From Bubalus kerabau (taxonomy: Eukaryota; Chordata; Mammalia; Artiodactyla; Bovidae): a DNA stretch of 64,000 nucleotides. The stretch spans positions 49,097,001 to 49,161,000 of the forward strand of contig NC_073627.1 in the NCBI RefSeq assembly GCF_029407905.1, in the 5' to 3' direction. Shown here in pieces: positions 53,416 through 63,578 of the stretch (the stretch's first letter is position 1; the number at the start of each line of letters is the position of its first letter). The notes under the pieces were generated by a model that saw nothing but the letters and a program-made list of their open reading frames with translations, did not search any database and was not told the DNA's origin. The translations under genes were made by a program, and so were the position numbers.

Positions 53416-53819
53416 GCTAGAGGGCTGGGTGCTGACCACCAGGCTGAGGGAAGAGGGAACCTTTCATTGTGACATGTGCCCATTTCCTAGATTTCAACAG
53501 TCCCATCATGGACCGTTTCCAGCTACCAGTGCGGCGTCACTGAGAACAGAGCTGGGAAGAAATGTGCTGAACTGGCTTTCAGGAGTCAGCTTGAGCTGGT
53601 TCCAGTGCGTCGTCATTTAGAACATGCGAGATGCTCCGGAAACTATAAGCTGTCATGTGCTACCTGGTCAGGTTACAGCTACTCCATTTTTTTTTTCCTT
53701 TTCGTTTTTAATGTCTAAGTGTCACACTTAAGAGGGGCCTGGGCAGGCTGGAGTAGGTTTGTAGGAGGGTGAGCTAAGGATGGTATGGTAGGGGCCAAAC
53801 CAACTAGTTCACCAAAGCA
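53416..53819. other. Unique non-coding sequence
   Basis: No repeat or exon recognised. Poly-T at 53687..53695. Confidence 0.45.
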
Positions 53820-54095
53820 TTTCCCGTCTCCTGTTGGACTCACAACCAGACCGTATTTCCCAGCCTCCCTTGCAGTCGGGGGCAGTCACGTGACTGAGTT
53901 CTGGCCAATGGAGTGTGGGCAAGAGTGATGTGCATCACCCAGACATGACCCGCTCACTGGCTAAGGGTGAGAACTTGACGGTCCTATGGGAGGGCAGAAC
54001 CTAAGATGCCAGGAAAGGGGATGTGGAATTACAGCCCTGAAGGCTGAAAGCCTGCGCTGGACAGTTAGTTACACGAGAAAGAAGTCAACTCCTGC
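53820..54095. repeat. Old LTR/L1-like repeat, second copy
   Basis: 'tatttcccagcctcccttgcagtcggg', 'cacgtgactgagttctggccaatggagtgtggg' and 'agagtgatgtgcatcac' are the same family as 47405..47832. Confidence 0.6.
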
Positions 54096-54206
54096 CCTGT
54101 GAGGGAAGCCGCTGGGATTTGCGCTTGGTGGGTCATAGCAGTTACGACCCACTCCGACCTCTACATATGGACTCGCAACCCCACCACGAGGGGACGGCTA
54201 CGGAAC

Positions 54207-54352
54207 TGCTGCCCTGGAGAAGAGGAGGTCCAGTGGAGGACATTATACATTATCCTCAAATCCAGCATTCTCGCCTGGAGAATTTCATGGACACGGGAGC
54301 CTGACGGGTCAATGGGGTCATAAAAAGTCGGACATGACTGAGCGACTAACGC
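54207..54352 (+). mobile_element. Bov-tA SINE, internally deleted
   Basis: 'gccctggagaagagg' then 'ccagcattctcgcctggag' to 'agtcggacatgactgagcgac'. The tRNA-like part is missing. Confidence 0.85.
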
Positions 54353-54857
54353 ACACACACTTTATGACTGTCTGGGGTCTCCTGTACGACCCCAGAGAGC
54401 AGCTATAGGACCAATGGGAGGAAAGTTACAGGGATGCAGATCCAAGCTCAACACGCAGGAAGGTGTGGGCAGAGGGAGACCTTGGGAGGTAGTGACCTGC
54501 AATCCTAGGGGCTGTGCAAATAGGCAGGAATGCCATAGAAGCTACTCGAACATCAGCTAGCAGCTTGACATCAGCTTCATCCTTTGAGGCTATCTTCAAC
54601 TTGGAGTCTGTGATTGTCGATCTATCATTTTCCACTAAGATGCTGCCTCCTCCATCAGTCCTGGATCTTACAAAGGCTGAGGCTGGATTCTTGAATGAGA
54701 CAGAAAGTCCTCAGGGCAAAATTCTATTTCTCCTTCAGACTCACTCCTATTCATCTCAGCCCCAGCTCCCAACAAGGACCGTATGACCAAATGTGGGGAC
54801 AAGACTCTGAGTTTGTGGAAGACCTGGTTACTAGGGTTTGGGAGGGTTTTGATGGGG
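54353..54857. other. Unique non-coding sequence
   Basis: No repeat or exon recognised. Confidence 0.45.
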
Positions 54858-54859
54858 GG

Positions 54860-54894
54860 TTGTGTGTGTGTGTGTATGTGTGTGTGTGTGTGTG
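54860..54894. repeat. (TG)n microsatellite
   Basis: A TG run with one TATG interruption. It abuts the tail of the following antisense SINE. Confidence 0.92.
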
Positions 54895-54899
54895 TTATT

Positions 54900-55016
54900 G
54901 TTGTTTTGGCCAAATCCTGCAGCATGCGGGACCTTAGTTCCCTGACCAGAGATCGAACCCATGCCCCCTGCAGTGGAAGTGTGGGTTCTTAACCACTGGA
55001 CCACGAGGGAAGTCCC
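54900..55016 (-). mobile_element. CHR-2-type SINE (short form)
   Basis: Antisense: 'ttttggccaaatcctgcagc', 'gagatcgaacccatgcccc' and 'aaccactggaccacgagggaagtcc'. Confidence 0.92.
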
Positions 55017-55599
55017 AACCTGGTTGCTAGGGAAAGCTACCTTCCTGAGTGGGAGAGAGGGGTGGGGAATGAATAGACTAGGTTGCACAGGGAGAGCAGA
55101 CAGGAGGAGGAGACTGACCTGGAAAGCAATTTGAGCTGGAGGAGAGGAGGGCCAGCTGCTCCCAAGTGTCCAGCAAAGGCAGAAATCTTCATCTCTCTCG
55201 GCTTCGAACAAGGAGGAAGGCTCAGCAGGGACCTTGGTAGCATAACCTCACGAGAAAGAAGCTCCGGCTCGGCTCTCCAGAGGCTTCTTGACGTGAGAGT
55301 CTGGGCTGTGTTCTCCATCAGCTTCCACACGTGTGCGTGTGCGTGCACACAGACACACAGACACACACACGCTTCCAACCTCTGCTCTGGCCTGTTATCT
55401 CAACTATTTCCCAAAACCAAGCTCCCAAAAGCACCCTGAGATTTCTAGGAGATCTGGAGGCTGGGTCTGGGGGAGTGACTGCGAAACAGAGAGAAAAGGT
55501 GTTTTCCTGAAAGAATCATTAAGCTGTATGCAATCCTGAGGTCTCCTCTCCTGCCCACGCCCAGCCCACCTCCACCACAGCCTCCCATCATCATGGGCA
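55017..55599. other. Unique sequence with GT/CA tract
   Basis: An alternating GT/CA purine-pyrimidine tract is at 55328..55371. No exon recognised. Confidence 0.45.
55328..55371. repeat. Alternating GTGC/ACAC tract
   Basis: A (GT)n/(GC) run changing to (AC)n with interruptions, giving 44 bases of nearly alternating purine-pyrimidine. Confidence 0.85.
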
Positions 55600-55715
55600 C
55601 CCCATGAGAGCCAAATTGAATTAGAATAATTAACTTTTTGTCACACTTTTAATTTGGTGCCGGAAATAAGAGAGCTAATGGAGATTAAACAAGGCTCTGA
55701 TGCTGGAGACCAGCC
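55600..55715. promoter_or_regulatory. Candidate conserved non-coding element
   Basis: 'caaattgaattagaataattaac', 'cacttttaatttgg' and 'agagctaatggagattaaac' cluster TAAT/ATTA cores in 100 bases between GC-rich flanks. No repeat family recognised. Confidence 0.33.
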
Positions 55716-56396
55716 TGAAAGCTGCACAGGGAGGCCCCGGGCTCTGGGGGGGTTGGGGGTGGGGGGAGCGGTGGGCACACAGACACCCAGAGGGAAGAGA
55801 CTGAGCAAGAAGAATGCGGTGTGTGAACCACAGCCCGTCCATGTGAGTTGACGCGCATGTCCCTGCTGTGTGCCCATGTGCACTCACTGCCTGTGAGAAG
55901 GCCTGAGTGTCATGCAGGCAAACATGCGCTCGTGTATGCCTGTACATAGGAGGTTTGCACACACAAGTGGCTGTTTGTACATGTGTGAGCATATGTGTAC
56001 ACACATTGCTGTAAATCCTGGGCAGGCAAAGCTGCCTGACTTTTATGGGGTCCTAGCAGTTCTGACCTGAAAGCAGCCTTCATAAATGCCTTCAAATCCA
56101 CCAGCTGATTGAGGCTGTTCCACCTCACTTTCCCCAGGAGAGCACACACCCCATCAACCCATGCTTCCCCTGCTGACGAGGGGCTCACCACCACCACCAC
56201 CACCAAAGGTGGCCTGCAGAGCCCTGCCTGTGAGGAAGCACTTCCTTCCTCCAGCATTCACCCGTAGCCCTGGATCTGCCTGCAGGGTTGCACAGAGCAA
56301 GGCCTCTCCCACTCCCTCAGCATCACCAGAAGGAGTGACTGTTGCCTTCTGGATAATCTCCACTCTAGGTGAGGCATCTGGTTCTCCCCTAGGGTC
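55716..56396. other. Unique non-coding sequence
   Basis: No exon recognised. A short (CAC)n run is at 56188..56204. GT-rich text at 55850..56010 is low-complexity. Confidence 0.45.
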
Positions 56397-56588
56397 TGAA
56401 AGAAAGTGAAAGTCGCTCAGTCATGCCCAACTCCTTGCAACCCCATGGACTTATAGTCCTTCTCCAGACCAGAATACTGGAGTGGATAGCCTTTCCCTTC
56501 TCTAGGTTGGACATTCCCAACCCCGTGATTGAACCGGGGTTTCCTGCATTGCAGGCAGATTATTTACCAACTGACCTATGAGGGAAGC
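56397..56588 (-). mobile_element. Bov-A2 SINE with internal deletion
   Basis: Starts 'ctgaaagaaagtgaaagtcg', keeps the Bov-A2 'atggacttatagtcc' segment, and ends in the second-unit phrase 'aaccggggtttcctgcattg'. The junction between the dimer halves is lost. Confidence 0.88.
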
Positions 56589-56663
56589 ACCCCTCTAGGG
56601 TTTTCCTCCTCAAAATGTGGGGCTTACTTTTCTGATTAAAGAAAATAAAAAGAGCTCTGACAG

Positions 56664-56676
56664 TATGTGTGTGTAT

Positions 56677-56709
<33 letters not shown>
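56664..56709. repeat. (TG)n(TA)n tract
   Basis: A TG/TATG run passes into a pure TA run. It adjoins the tail of the following antisense SINE. Confidence 0.92.
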
Positions 56710-56882
56710 GGCTGCATTGAGTCTTAGTTGCAGCATGTAGGATCTTTCATTGAGGCACATGGACTTTCTATTGTTTAGTTGCTCTGTGGCATGTGGGATC
56801 TTAGTTCCCCAATCAGGGATCGAACCTGCATCCCCTGCATTGCAAAAGTGGATTCTTAACCATGGGACCACCAGGGAAGTCC
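56710..56882 (-). mobile_element. CHR-2-type SINE
   Basis: Antisense: 'ttagttgctctgtggcatgtgg', 'cagggatcgaacctgcatcc' and 'taaccatgggaccaccagggaagtcc'. Confidence 0.9.
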
Positions 56883-57034
56883 CAATGACATTTTTTTAAG
56901 GGAGAGAAGAACCTCCCTAGATCCTCCTACAGGACTTTACCCAACGTAACACACGCACATGACCCCAAGCACTCTTTCACACGCCAAGGCATGAAGGAGA
57001 TAGGCTGAGGTACACACCTGCCAGAGACCTTTGG

Positions 57035-57235
57035 GCTCATCTGCTCCAGCCATGGTCAGACTTCACATGCATCAGAATCATCCAGTGGAATTTACTAAAA
57101 TACAATCCCCAGGCCCTTGACCAGAGGTTTGGATGCTGCAGGTCTCCAGGGGGCGCCCGTCCTCGCACTTTTAAGAAGCAGCCAGCTGACTCTGATGCAG
57201 CTGCCCAAGAACCGTCATTTGAGAACAGTTGAAGT
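57035..57235 (+). mobile_element. MER5-type DNA transposon
   Basis: 'cagacttcacatgcatcagaatcatccagtggaatttac', 'ccagaggtttggatgctgcaggtctcc' and 'gctgcccaagaaccgtcatttgagaacag' follow the MER5 order with an altered middle. Confidence 0.75.
57143..57158 (+). promoter_or_regulatory. CTCF-like motif inside MER5
   Basis: TCTCCAGGGGGCGCCC matches the CTCF core. The host repeat's consensus does not normally carry GGGGGCGC here, so the motif may have arisen by mutation. Confidence 0.35.
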
Positions 57236-57300
57236 CATCCAGCCCTCTCATTTTACAGATGGAGAGACTGAGGCCCAGAGAGAGAGATGCTCAGAGTGAG
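57236..57300 (+). repeat. MIR SINE fragment
   Basis: 'ctctcattttacagatggagagactgaggcccagagag' is the MIR core, directly after MER5. Confidence 0.82.
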
Positions 57301-59554
57301 GTAGAAACTAAGCCAGTACCGGCGCCCTAGCTTCACCCCCGGTGCTCCGTCCTACCACCCACCCAGGAGGAATAAACGCAGACTGTGTCCCTCCCATCCT
57401 GCTTCCCCCAGGGGATCCCGTCTCCCCACCACAGAGCAGGGACATCCCAGTCTAGGACAGAAGCATCCTTCTTCAAATCTGACATTCCCATCAGTTCCCG
57501 CACGTATCCCCCTGCCAGGGGGTCAGGAAGAGACAGGCAAGGATGAGCAGCCTCACATTTGCTAAATGAAGGGGTCCCAGCTGAGGAGCTGAGATTCATG
57601 GAGGCCATCACTGCATCAGAGGGAAATTCCCATCAGGCAGTGAGAAACGGATGGAGGGGTCAAGACCTCACTGAGGACGCCCAGGCTGGGAAGATGAGCC
57701 AGACAGGGGGAAGGCAGCCTGGAGCTCCCCACCTGGAGAAGACAGCAGACACGCAGGGCCTGGGAGCAGCCAGAGGTCTCACGTCCCCCAGAATCCAGAA
57801 TTACTTTCCAGAGGATCTGGCCACATCCATCTGCCACTGTCCACCCAGGGGCCTGAGGTCTTCTGATCAAACCTGGCCCTACAAATGCAGGAACCCTAGA
57901 GGACAAGTGAGGATGAAAGATCACACAGCTTTTCAAGGCAAAGTCCAGTCTCCCAGCTCCTAGCCTGTGTCCTTTCTACTTTGCCACTCTCGTGCTTGCT
58001 ATAAAGCAGCCAGCACCGACTGGAACGATCTCAGATGGAGAATGAAGAAACAGAAATAATAAGGATGACCAGATCTTCTCCCAGCAAAAGGAAAGTAAAA
58101 CCAAAGCACCTGAGACCAAGCCAGAAGAACACCTTCCTTCATCAACACTGAACTTCCTTGTTACCTACAACCACTGTCTCCCTCCCCTGGTCCCCAAGGC
58201 ACCTTCATCTTCTAGGATTAAGTGAGACCAAGCATATGCCTTCAAAACTTAGAGGGCCCCACACACTGAACGCAGGAGACTCAGAGTGAGGTAGAAAGGG
58301 AAGAAAAGGGAATTTGACTTCTTTCAAGCCTGCTCCATGATTTCATTTGGCCTGAGGTCTTCTTTCTCTTGAGCAGGGCGCCGGGGTCACGTTCCATTTC
58401 CAAGTCTGCTTTGAAGGTGAGATTCCCCAGAGGAGAAGGAAGGGCATCACCGGCTGCTTGGAAGTCACTCACTGTCACCGTCACTCGCCGTCTCCAGCAG
58501 CGACGGCCCCACCAGGCCCCAGCGGCCCTCAGCCTCATCGCCCTAGATGAGACAGGCCCACCAGGAGAGCTGGGAGCTCTGGGGACCGATTGGAGAGTGA
58601 AAGCAGAGGGAAATGAGCAAAAGGAACTGCCCAATCCTCTTGCCCTAGTAGCAGAGAGGCAGCAGGGTCCAGACCCCAGCCTGGGCAGGTCCTTCCTTCT
58701 CTCCAGCCGCTAGGAAGGGTGTGAGCAGGGGAGGGAAAAGAAGGGTCCTCAGGGCTGGGCACTGCCTGCGAGAAAGGGCTTGACAAGGAGACGGTCCAGC
58801 TGGGAGATGAGTGCTAGGGTTTCTGCCCGAAGCCAGCCCCCACCCACTGTGCTCTTGGGAATAAACACCTCACTTTCTCAGGGCCCCATGTCTCTGGCTT
58901 CCTCCCCTGCCCTACTCCTGGAGGCAGAGAAGGAGGATGAGAAGGGAACAAGAGACACTGTACTGTTCTGAGTCCAGAGCACAGCGTCCTCCCGGCGCCT
59001 GCCCCCTGGCTGGCCATCTGTCCTTGGCCCTAGTCTTCCCCATCCTGCAGGAGCAGCCCATCTGGGACCCTTCCTGACCCTTGACGCCTTCCACTCCACT
59101 TCCTCCATCGAGCATCTCTCCCACCTTCTCCTTTTCCCGTCTTTGGCCCCAGGATGAGCACTGACAGAAGCATCTTGAGTTTCTAAATCAGATACAGTGA
59201 TCAGGAGGCTGACCTCATCCAGGGATCAGGGGAGGCACACCCCCCACACCCTAAGAAAGCAGCTTGGTATCTGAGACCTGAGAGGTGAGGGGGTTTGCCT
59301 ACAGAAGGGGATTGGAGAGGCGTGTTCTTAGAGGGACAGCCTGTTGATGCCTCTGAGGTAGGAAAAAAGCGCGACTCACTCACTCAAGGATTAAAGGGAG
59401 CCTCTACAGAGAGGAATGATGGGAACCACAACACTTGGGAGGAATCAAGGGCCCTGGGGCTCCTCAGGTGTGGGGATGAGGGAGGAGGCACTTGTCAGGC
59501 CTTTCCAGGTAGACCCACTCTGTCTGGATCCAGAGGCCCCAGCATTTCTATGAA
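57301..59554. other. GC-rich unique sequence, 2.25 kb
   Basis: The longest repeat-free stretch here. Open frames of 100-134 codons occur on both strands (e.g. 57559..57963 plus, 58281..58634 minus) but overlap each other. None has a recognisable domain or splice-flanked structure. I cannot call an exon. Confidence 0.4.
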
Positions 59555-59665
59555 AGCTTAGTCAAAGCTCCTTAAGTACCTAAGCCTCAGGGGCCTTGCC
59601 TAGAAAAAAGGGAAAAATACCTCATAAGCTGGTGTGATGGTTTAAATTAAATGGCATTGGTCTGA
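59555..59665 (-). repeat. MIR SINE fragment
   Basis: 'aagtacctaagcctcaggggccttgcctagaaaaaagggaaaaatacctcataag' is the antisense MIR core. Confidence 0.6.
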
Positions 59666-59969
59666 ACAGCATCAGCATCTAATATATACTTGACAGAATT
59701 GCTTGTCTTGCCCTCCCCTCCTCTGTCTAATTCAGAAGCTGGGTTTGCAGATTCGGGCTTTCTTCCCTCTGGGGTGCACAGTGTGGAGGTGAAGATCAGC
59801 TGTCCCCATGACTCCCACCCCTTCTGCCGAGTACAGCATGCTCTGAGAGCAGGAACCACGCCTTTTCATCTGGGAACTCACGAAACCTGGCTCATGTCGA
59901 AAATGGTCTCCCTGCTTCTGCTCCCACCCTCCTCACACAGGGCTCAACCCAGCCATCAGGGCATCTGTG

Positions 59970-60266
59970 AAAACTGAAGTCAGGTCTGGGCACCGCTCCT
60001 CTCTAAACCCTCCAATGCGTCCCTCTCACTCGGGGTAAAAGCCAAAGTCACAACTAAGGCCCGCCAGGCCCGACATGCTCTGCTCCTCCCAGTCCCTCTG
60101 CCTCATCACCTACCACTCTCCCCTGCATTCTTCCTGCTCCAGCCACACGGTGCCCTTGCTATTCCTCACCCCTGCCAGGCCTGCTCCCGCTTCAGGGCCT
60201 TTACACATGCAAGATATTCACACGCCCCTCCCCCTTTCGGGTCTTTACTCAGATGTCACCTGCCGG
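59970..60266 (+). repeat. L2 LINE 3' region
   Basis: 'ctctaaaccctccaatgcgtccctc', 'ggtaaaagccaaagtcac', 'gctccagccacacggtgcccttgctattcctc', 'cttcagggcctttacacatgc' and 'actcagatgtcacctg' form a well-ordered L2 series. Confidence 0.88.
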
Positions 60267-60511
60267 GTGGGCTTCCCAGGTGGGCGCTAGTGGTAAAGAG
60301 CCTGCCTGCCAATACAGGAGATATAAGAGAAGTGGGTTCGATCCCTGGGTCGGGAAGATCCCCTGGAGGAGGGCATGGCAATCCATTCTGGTATTCTTGC
60401 CTGGAGAATCCCATGGACAGAGGACCCTGGCGGGACTCTCTGTAGTGTTGCAAAGAGTCAAACAGGACTGAAGCAACTTAGCATGCATGCATTTAAAAAA
60501 AAAAAAAAAAA
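60267..60511 (+). mobile_element. Bov-tA SINE inserted in L2, with poly-A
   Basis: 'gtgggcttcccaggtggg', 'gggttcgatccctgggtcgg', 'agtcaaacaggactgaagc', then a run of 17 A (60495..60511) and G-rich sequence. Confidence 0.93.
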
Positions 60512-60696
60512 GGTGCGGGGCGGCGGGGGGCGGAGGTTGGCAGGGCTGGGGGGAAAAGGAGGGAAGTTTCCTCTTCTCAGTCCCTGAGGTCCTAAACATC
60601 TCATCTAAGACAAAGTCCTTATAGTCCTTCAGTGCTTGAGCACGTGGTCTGATGAAGAAGACAGACACACACAGTCAGCTGTGCCTCAGCATGAGC

Positions 60697-60920
60697 CTCG
60701 CGCTCAGTCATATCCGCCTCTGTGCAACCCCACGGACTGTAACCTGCCAGGCTTTTCTGTCCATGAGATTCTCTGTCCATGGGATATTCTCCAGGCAAGA
60801 ACACTGGAGTGGATGGCCATTTCCTTCTCCAGGGGACCATCCCCACCCAGGGATAGAACCTGCATCTCGTGTGTCTCCTGCATCATGTCTTCCCCTTACC
60901 TGACAGGCCATCGGGGAAGC
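60697..60920 (-). mobile_element. Bov-tA SINE
   Basis: Reverse-oriented: 'gcgctcagtcatatccgcc' to 'acaggccatcggggaagc'. Contains a small internal duplication ('ttctgtccatgagattctctgtccatggg'). Confidence 0.9.
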
Positions 60921-61051
60921 TTGTGTCATCTCAGACAAAAGCAGGTATCATCGCAGCACTGTTTACAATAGCTAGGACGTGGAAGCAACCTAGATGTGCA
61001 TCAGCAGATGAATGGATAAGAAAGTTGTGGTACATAGGCAGAATGGAATAT
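60921..61051 (+). mobile_element. L1 fragment
   Basis: 'gcagcactgtttacaatagctaggacgtggaagcaacctagatgtgcatcagcagatgaatggataag' is classic L1 sense sequence. A BovB insertion ends it. Confidence 0.9.
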
Positions 61052-61432
61052 TCAGTTTGGTTTAGTTCAGTTGCTCAGTCATGTCCAACTCTTTGTGACC
61101 TCATGAACTACAGCACACCAGACTTCCCTGTCCATCACCAATTCCCGGAGTTCACTCAAACTCATGTCCATTGAGTCAGTGATGCCATCCAACCATCTCA
61201 TCCTCTGTCATCCCCTTCTCCTACCCTCAATTTTTCCCAGCATAAGGGTCTTTACAAATGAGTCAGCTCCTCACATCAGGTGGCAAAAGTATCAGAGTTT
61301 CAGCTTCAAAATCAGTCCTTCCCATGAACACCCAGGACTGATCTCCTTTAGGATGGACTGGTTGGATCTCCTTACAGTCCAAGGGACTCTCAAGAATCTT
61401 CTGCAACACCACAATTCAAAAGTATCAATTCT

Positions 61433-61642
61433 TTAGCTCTTAGCTTTCTTTATAGTCCAACTCTCACATCCATATATGACCACTGGAAAAACCATAGCCT
61501 TGACTAGACAGACCTTTGTTGGCAAAGTAATGTCTCTGCTTTTTAATATGCTGTCTAGGTTAGTCATAACTTTCCTTCCAAGGAGAAAGGGTCTTTTAAT
61601 TTCATGGCTGCAGTCACCATCTGCAGTGATTTTGGAGCCCAA
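61433..61642 (-). pseudogene. BovB C-terminal coding fragment
   Basis: 69 codons, from GSKITADGDCSHEIKR to YGCESWTIKK, in a different frame from the RT piece upstream. A one-base-type slip near 61645 and a stop at the RT piece's end separate them. Confidence 0.85.
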
Positions 61643-61680
61643 AAAATAAAGTCAGCAACTGTTTCTGTTTCCCCATCTAT

Positions 61681-62436
61681 TTACCATGAAGTGATGGCAC
61701 TGGATACCATGATCTTAGTTTTCTGAATGTTAAGCTTTAAGCCAACTTTTTCACTCTCCTCTTTCACTTTCATCAAGAGGCTCTTTAGTTCTTCTTCACT
61801 TTCTGCCATAAGGGTGGTATCATCTGCATATCTGAGGTTATTGATATTTCTCCCAGCAGTCTTGATTCCAGCTTGTGCTTCTTCCAGCCCAGGGTTTCTC
61901 ATGATGTACTCTGCATATAAGTTAAATAAGCAGGGTGACAATATACAGCCTTGATGTACTCCTTTTCCTATGTGGAACCAGTCTGTTGTTCCATGTCCAG
62001 TTCTAACTGCTGCTTCCTGACCTGCATACAGGTTTCTCAGGAGGCAGGTCAGGTGGTCTGGTATTCCCATCTCTTGAAGAATTTTCCACAGTTTCTTGTG
62101 ATCCACACAGTCAAAGGCTTTGGCATAGTCAATAAAGCAGAAATAGATGTTTTTCTGGAAGTCTCTTGCTTTTTCCATGATCCAGCGGATGTTGGCAATT
62201 TGATGTCTGGTTCTTCTGCCCTTTCTAAAACCAGCTTGAACATCAAGAAGTTCACGGTTCACGTATTGCCAAAGCCTGGCTTGGAGAATTTTGAGCATTA
62301 CTTTACTAGCGTGTGAGATGAGTGCAATTGTGCGGTAGTTTGAGCATTCTTTGGCATTGCCTTTCTTTGGGATTGGAATGAAAACTAACCTTTTCCAGTC
62401 CTGTGGCCACTGCTGAGTTTTCCAAATTTGTGACAT
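61681..62436 (-). pseudogene. BovB reverse transcriptase fragment
   Basis: The longest open frame in the window (251 codons). RT motifs are all visible: FIDYAKAFD (motif A, residues 101-109), QGCILSPCL (B, 162-170), the catalytic YADD (C, 203-206) and LKLNIQKTKIM (D, about 233-243). It begins after a one-base loss at about 62430 where BovB encodes SICQQIWK. It ends at TAA where BovB has GAA (ITSW-stop). In BovB this enzyme copies the element's RNA at a nicked target. Here it lacks the endonuclease in frame and is inactive. Confidence 0.95.
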
Positions 62437-62540
62437 ATTGAGTGCAGCGCTTTCACAGTATCATCTTTTAGGATTTGAAATAACTCAACTGGGATTCCAT
62501 CACCTCCACTAGCTTTGTTCACAGTGATGCTTCCTAAGGC

Positions 62541-62945
62541 CTACTTGACTTCACATTCCAGGATGTCTGGCTCTAGATGAGTGATCACACCATCGTGATT
62601 ATCTGGGTTGTGAAGATCTTTTTTGTACAGTTCTTCTGTGTATTCTTGCCACCTCTTCTTAATATCTTCTGCTTCTGTTAGGTCCATACCATTTTTGTCC
62701 TTTATGGACCCCATCTTTGCATGAAATGTTCCCTTGGTATCTCTAATTTTCTGGAAGAGATCTCTAGTCTTTCCCATTCTATTGTTTTCCTCTATTTCTT
62801 TGCATTTATCACTGAGGAAGGCTTTCTTATCTCTCCTTGCTATCTTTGGAACTCTACATTCAAATGGGTATATTTTTCCTTTTCTCCTTTTCTTTTCACT
62901 TCTCTTCTTTTCACAGCTATTTGTAAGGCCTCCCCAGACAGCCAT
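62541..62945 (-). pseudogene. BovB linker fragment between EN and RT
   Basis: 134-codon frame including IARRDKKAFLSDKCKEIEENN and RDLFQKIRDTKGTFHAKMG. It ends at TAG where BovB encodes W (EVK-stop-ALGSI). It overlaps the next fragment in a shifted frame. Confidence 0.88.
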
Positions 62946-63151
62946 TTTGCTTTTTTACATTTCTTTTTCTTGGGGATGGTCTTGATCCCTGTCTCCTGTA
63001 CAATGTCACGAGCCTCCACCCATAGTTCATCAGGCACTCTGTCTATCAGATCTAGTCCCTTAAATCTATCTCTCACTTCCACTGTATAATCATAAGAGAT
63101 TGGATTTAGATCATACCTGAATGGTCTAGTGGTTTTCCCCACTTTCTTCAA
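62840..63151 (-). pseudogene. BovB fragment downstream of the endonuclease
   Basis: 103 codons: KKVGKTTRPFRYDLN to the basic PKKKKCKKAKWL stretch and KEKYTHLN. Frameshifted relative to 62541..62945 near 62880. Upstream it is continuous in frame with the endonuclease SDH region, but a further shift occurs near 63490. Confidence 0.88.
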
Positions 63152-63578
63152 TTTAAGATTGAATGTGGCAATAAGGAGTTCATGATCTGAGCCACAGTCA
63201 GCTCCCGGTCTTGTTTTTGCTGACTGTATAGAGCTTCTCCATCTTTGGCTGCGAAGAGTATAATCAATCTGATTTTGGTGTTGACCATCTGGTGATGTCC
63301 ATGTGTAGAGTCTTCTCTTGTGTTGTTGGAAGAGGGTGTTTGCTATGACCAGTGTGTTCTCTTGACAAAACTCTATTAGCCTTTGCCCTGCTTCATTCCA
63401 TATTCCAAGGCCAAATTTGCCTGTTAGTCCAGGTGTTTCTTGACTTCCTACTTTTGCATTCCAGTCTCCTATAATGAAAAGGATATCTTTTTGAGGGGTT
63501 CTAAAAGGTCTTGTAGGTCTTCATAGAACCGTTCAACTTCAGCTTCTTCAGTGTTACTGGTTAGGGCATAGACTTGGA

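Larger units (their letters stand above)
61052..63577 (-). mobile_element. BovB LINE, 2.5 kb, longest copy in window
   Basis: Runs antisense from the BovB 3' terminus (near 61052) through the thumb region, the full RT and the C-terminal endonuclease domain (63180..63575 encodes words such as WTSPDGQHQNQID and GADCGSDHELLI). The N-terminal endonuclease part is cut off by a second BovB 3' end at 63579. Several frameshifts and stops show it is dead. Confidence 0.96.

Noticed and set aside
61951..62316. 121-codon plus-strand frame
   Set aside because: Exact antisense shadow of the BovB reverse transcriptase.
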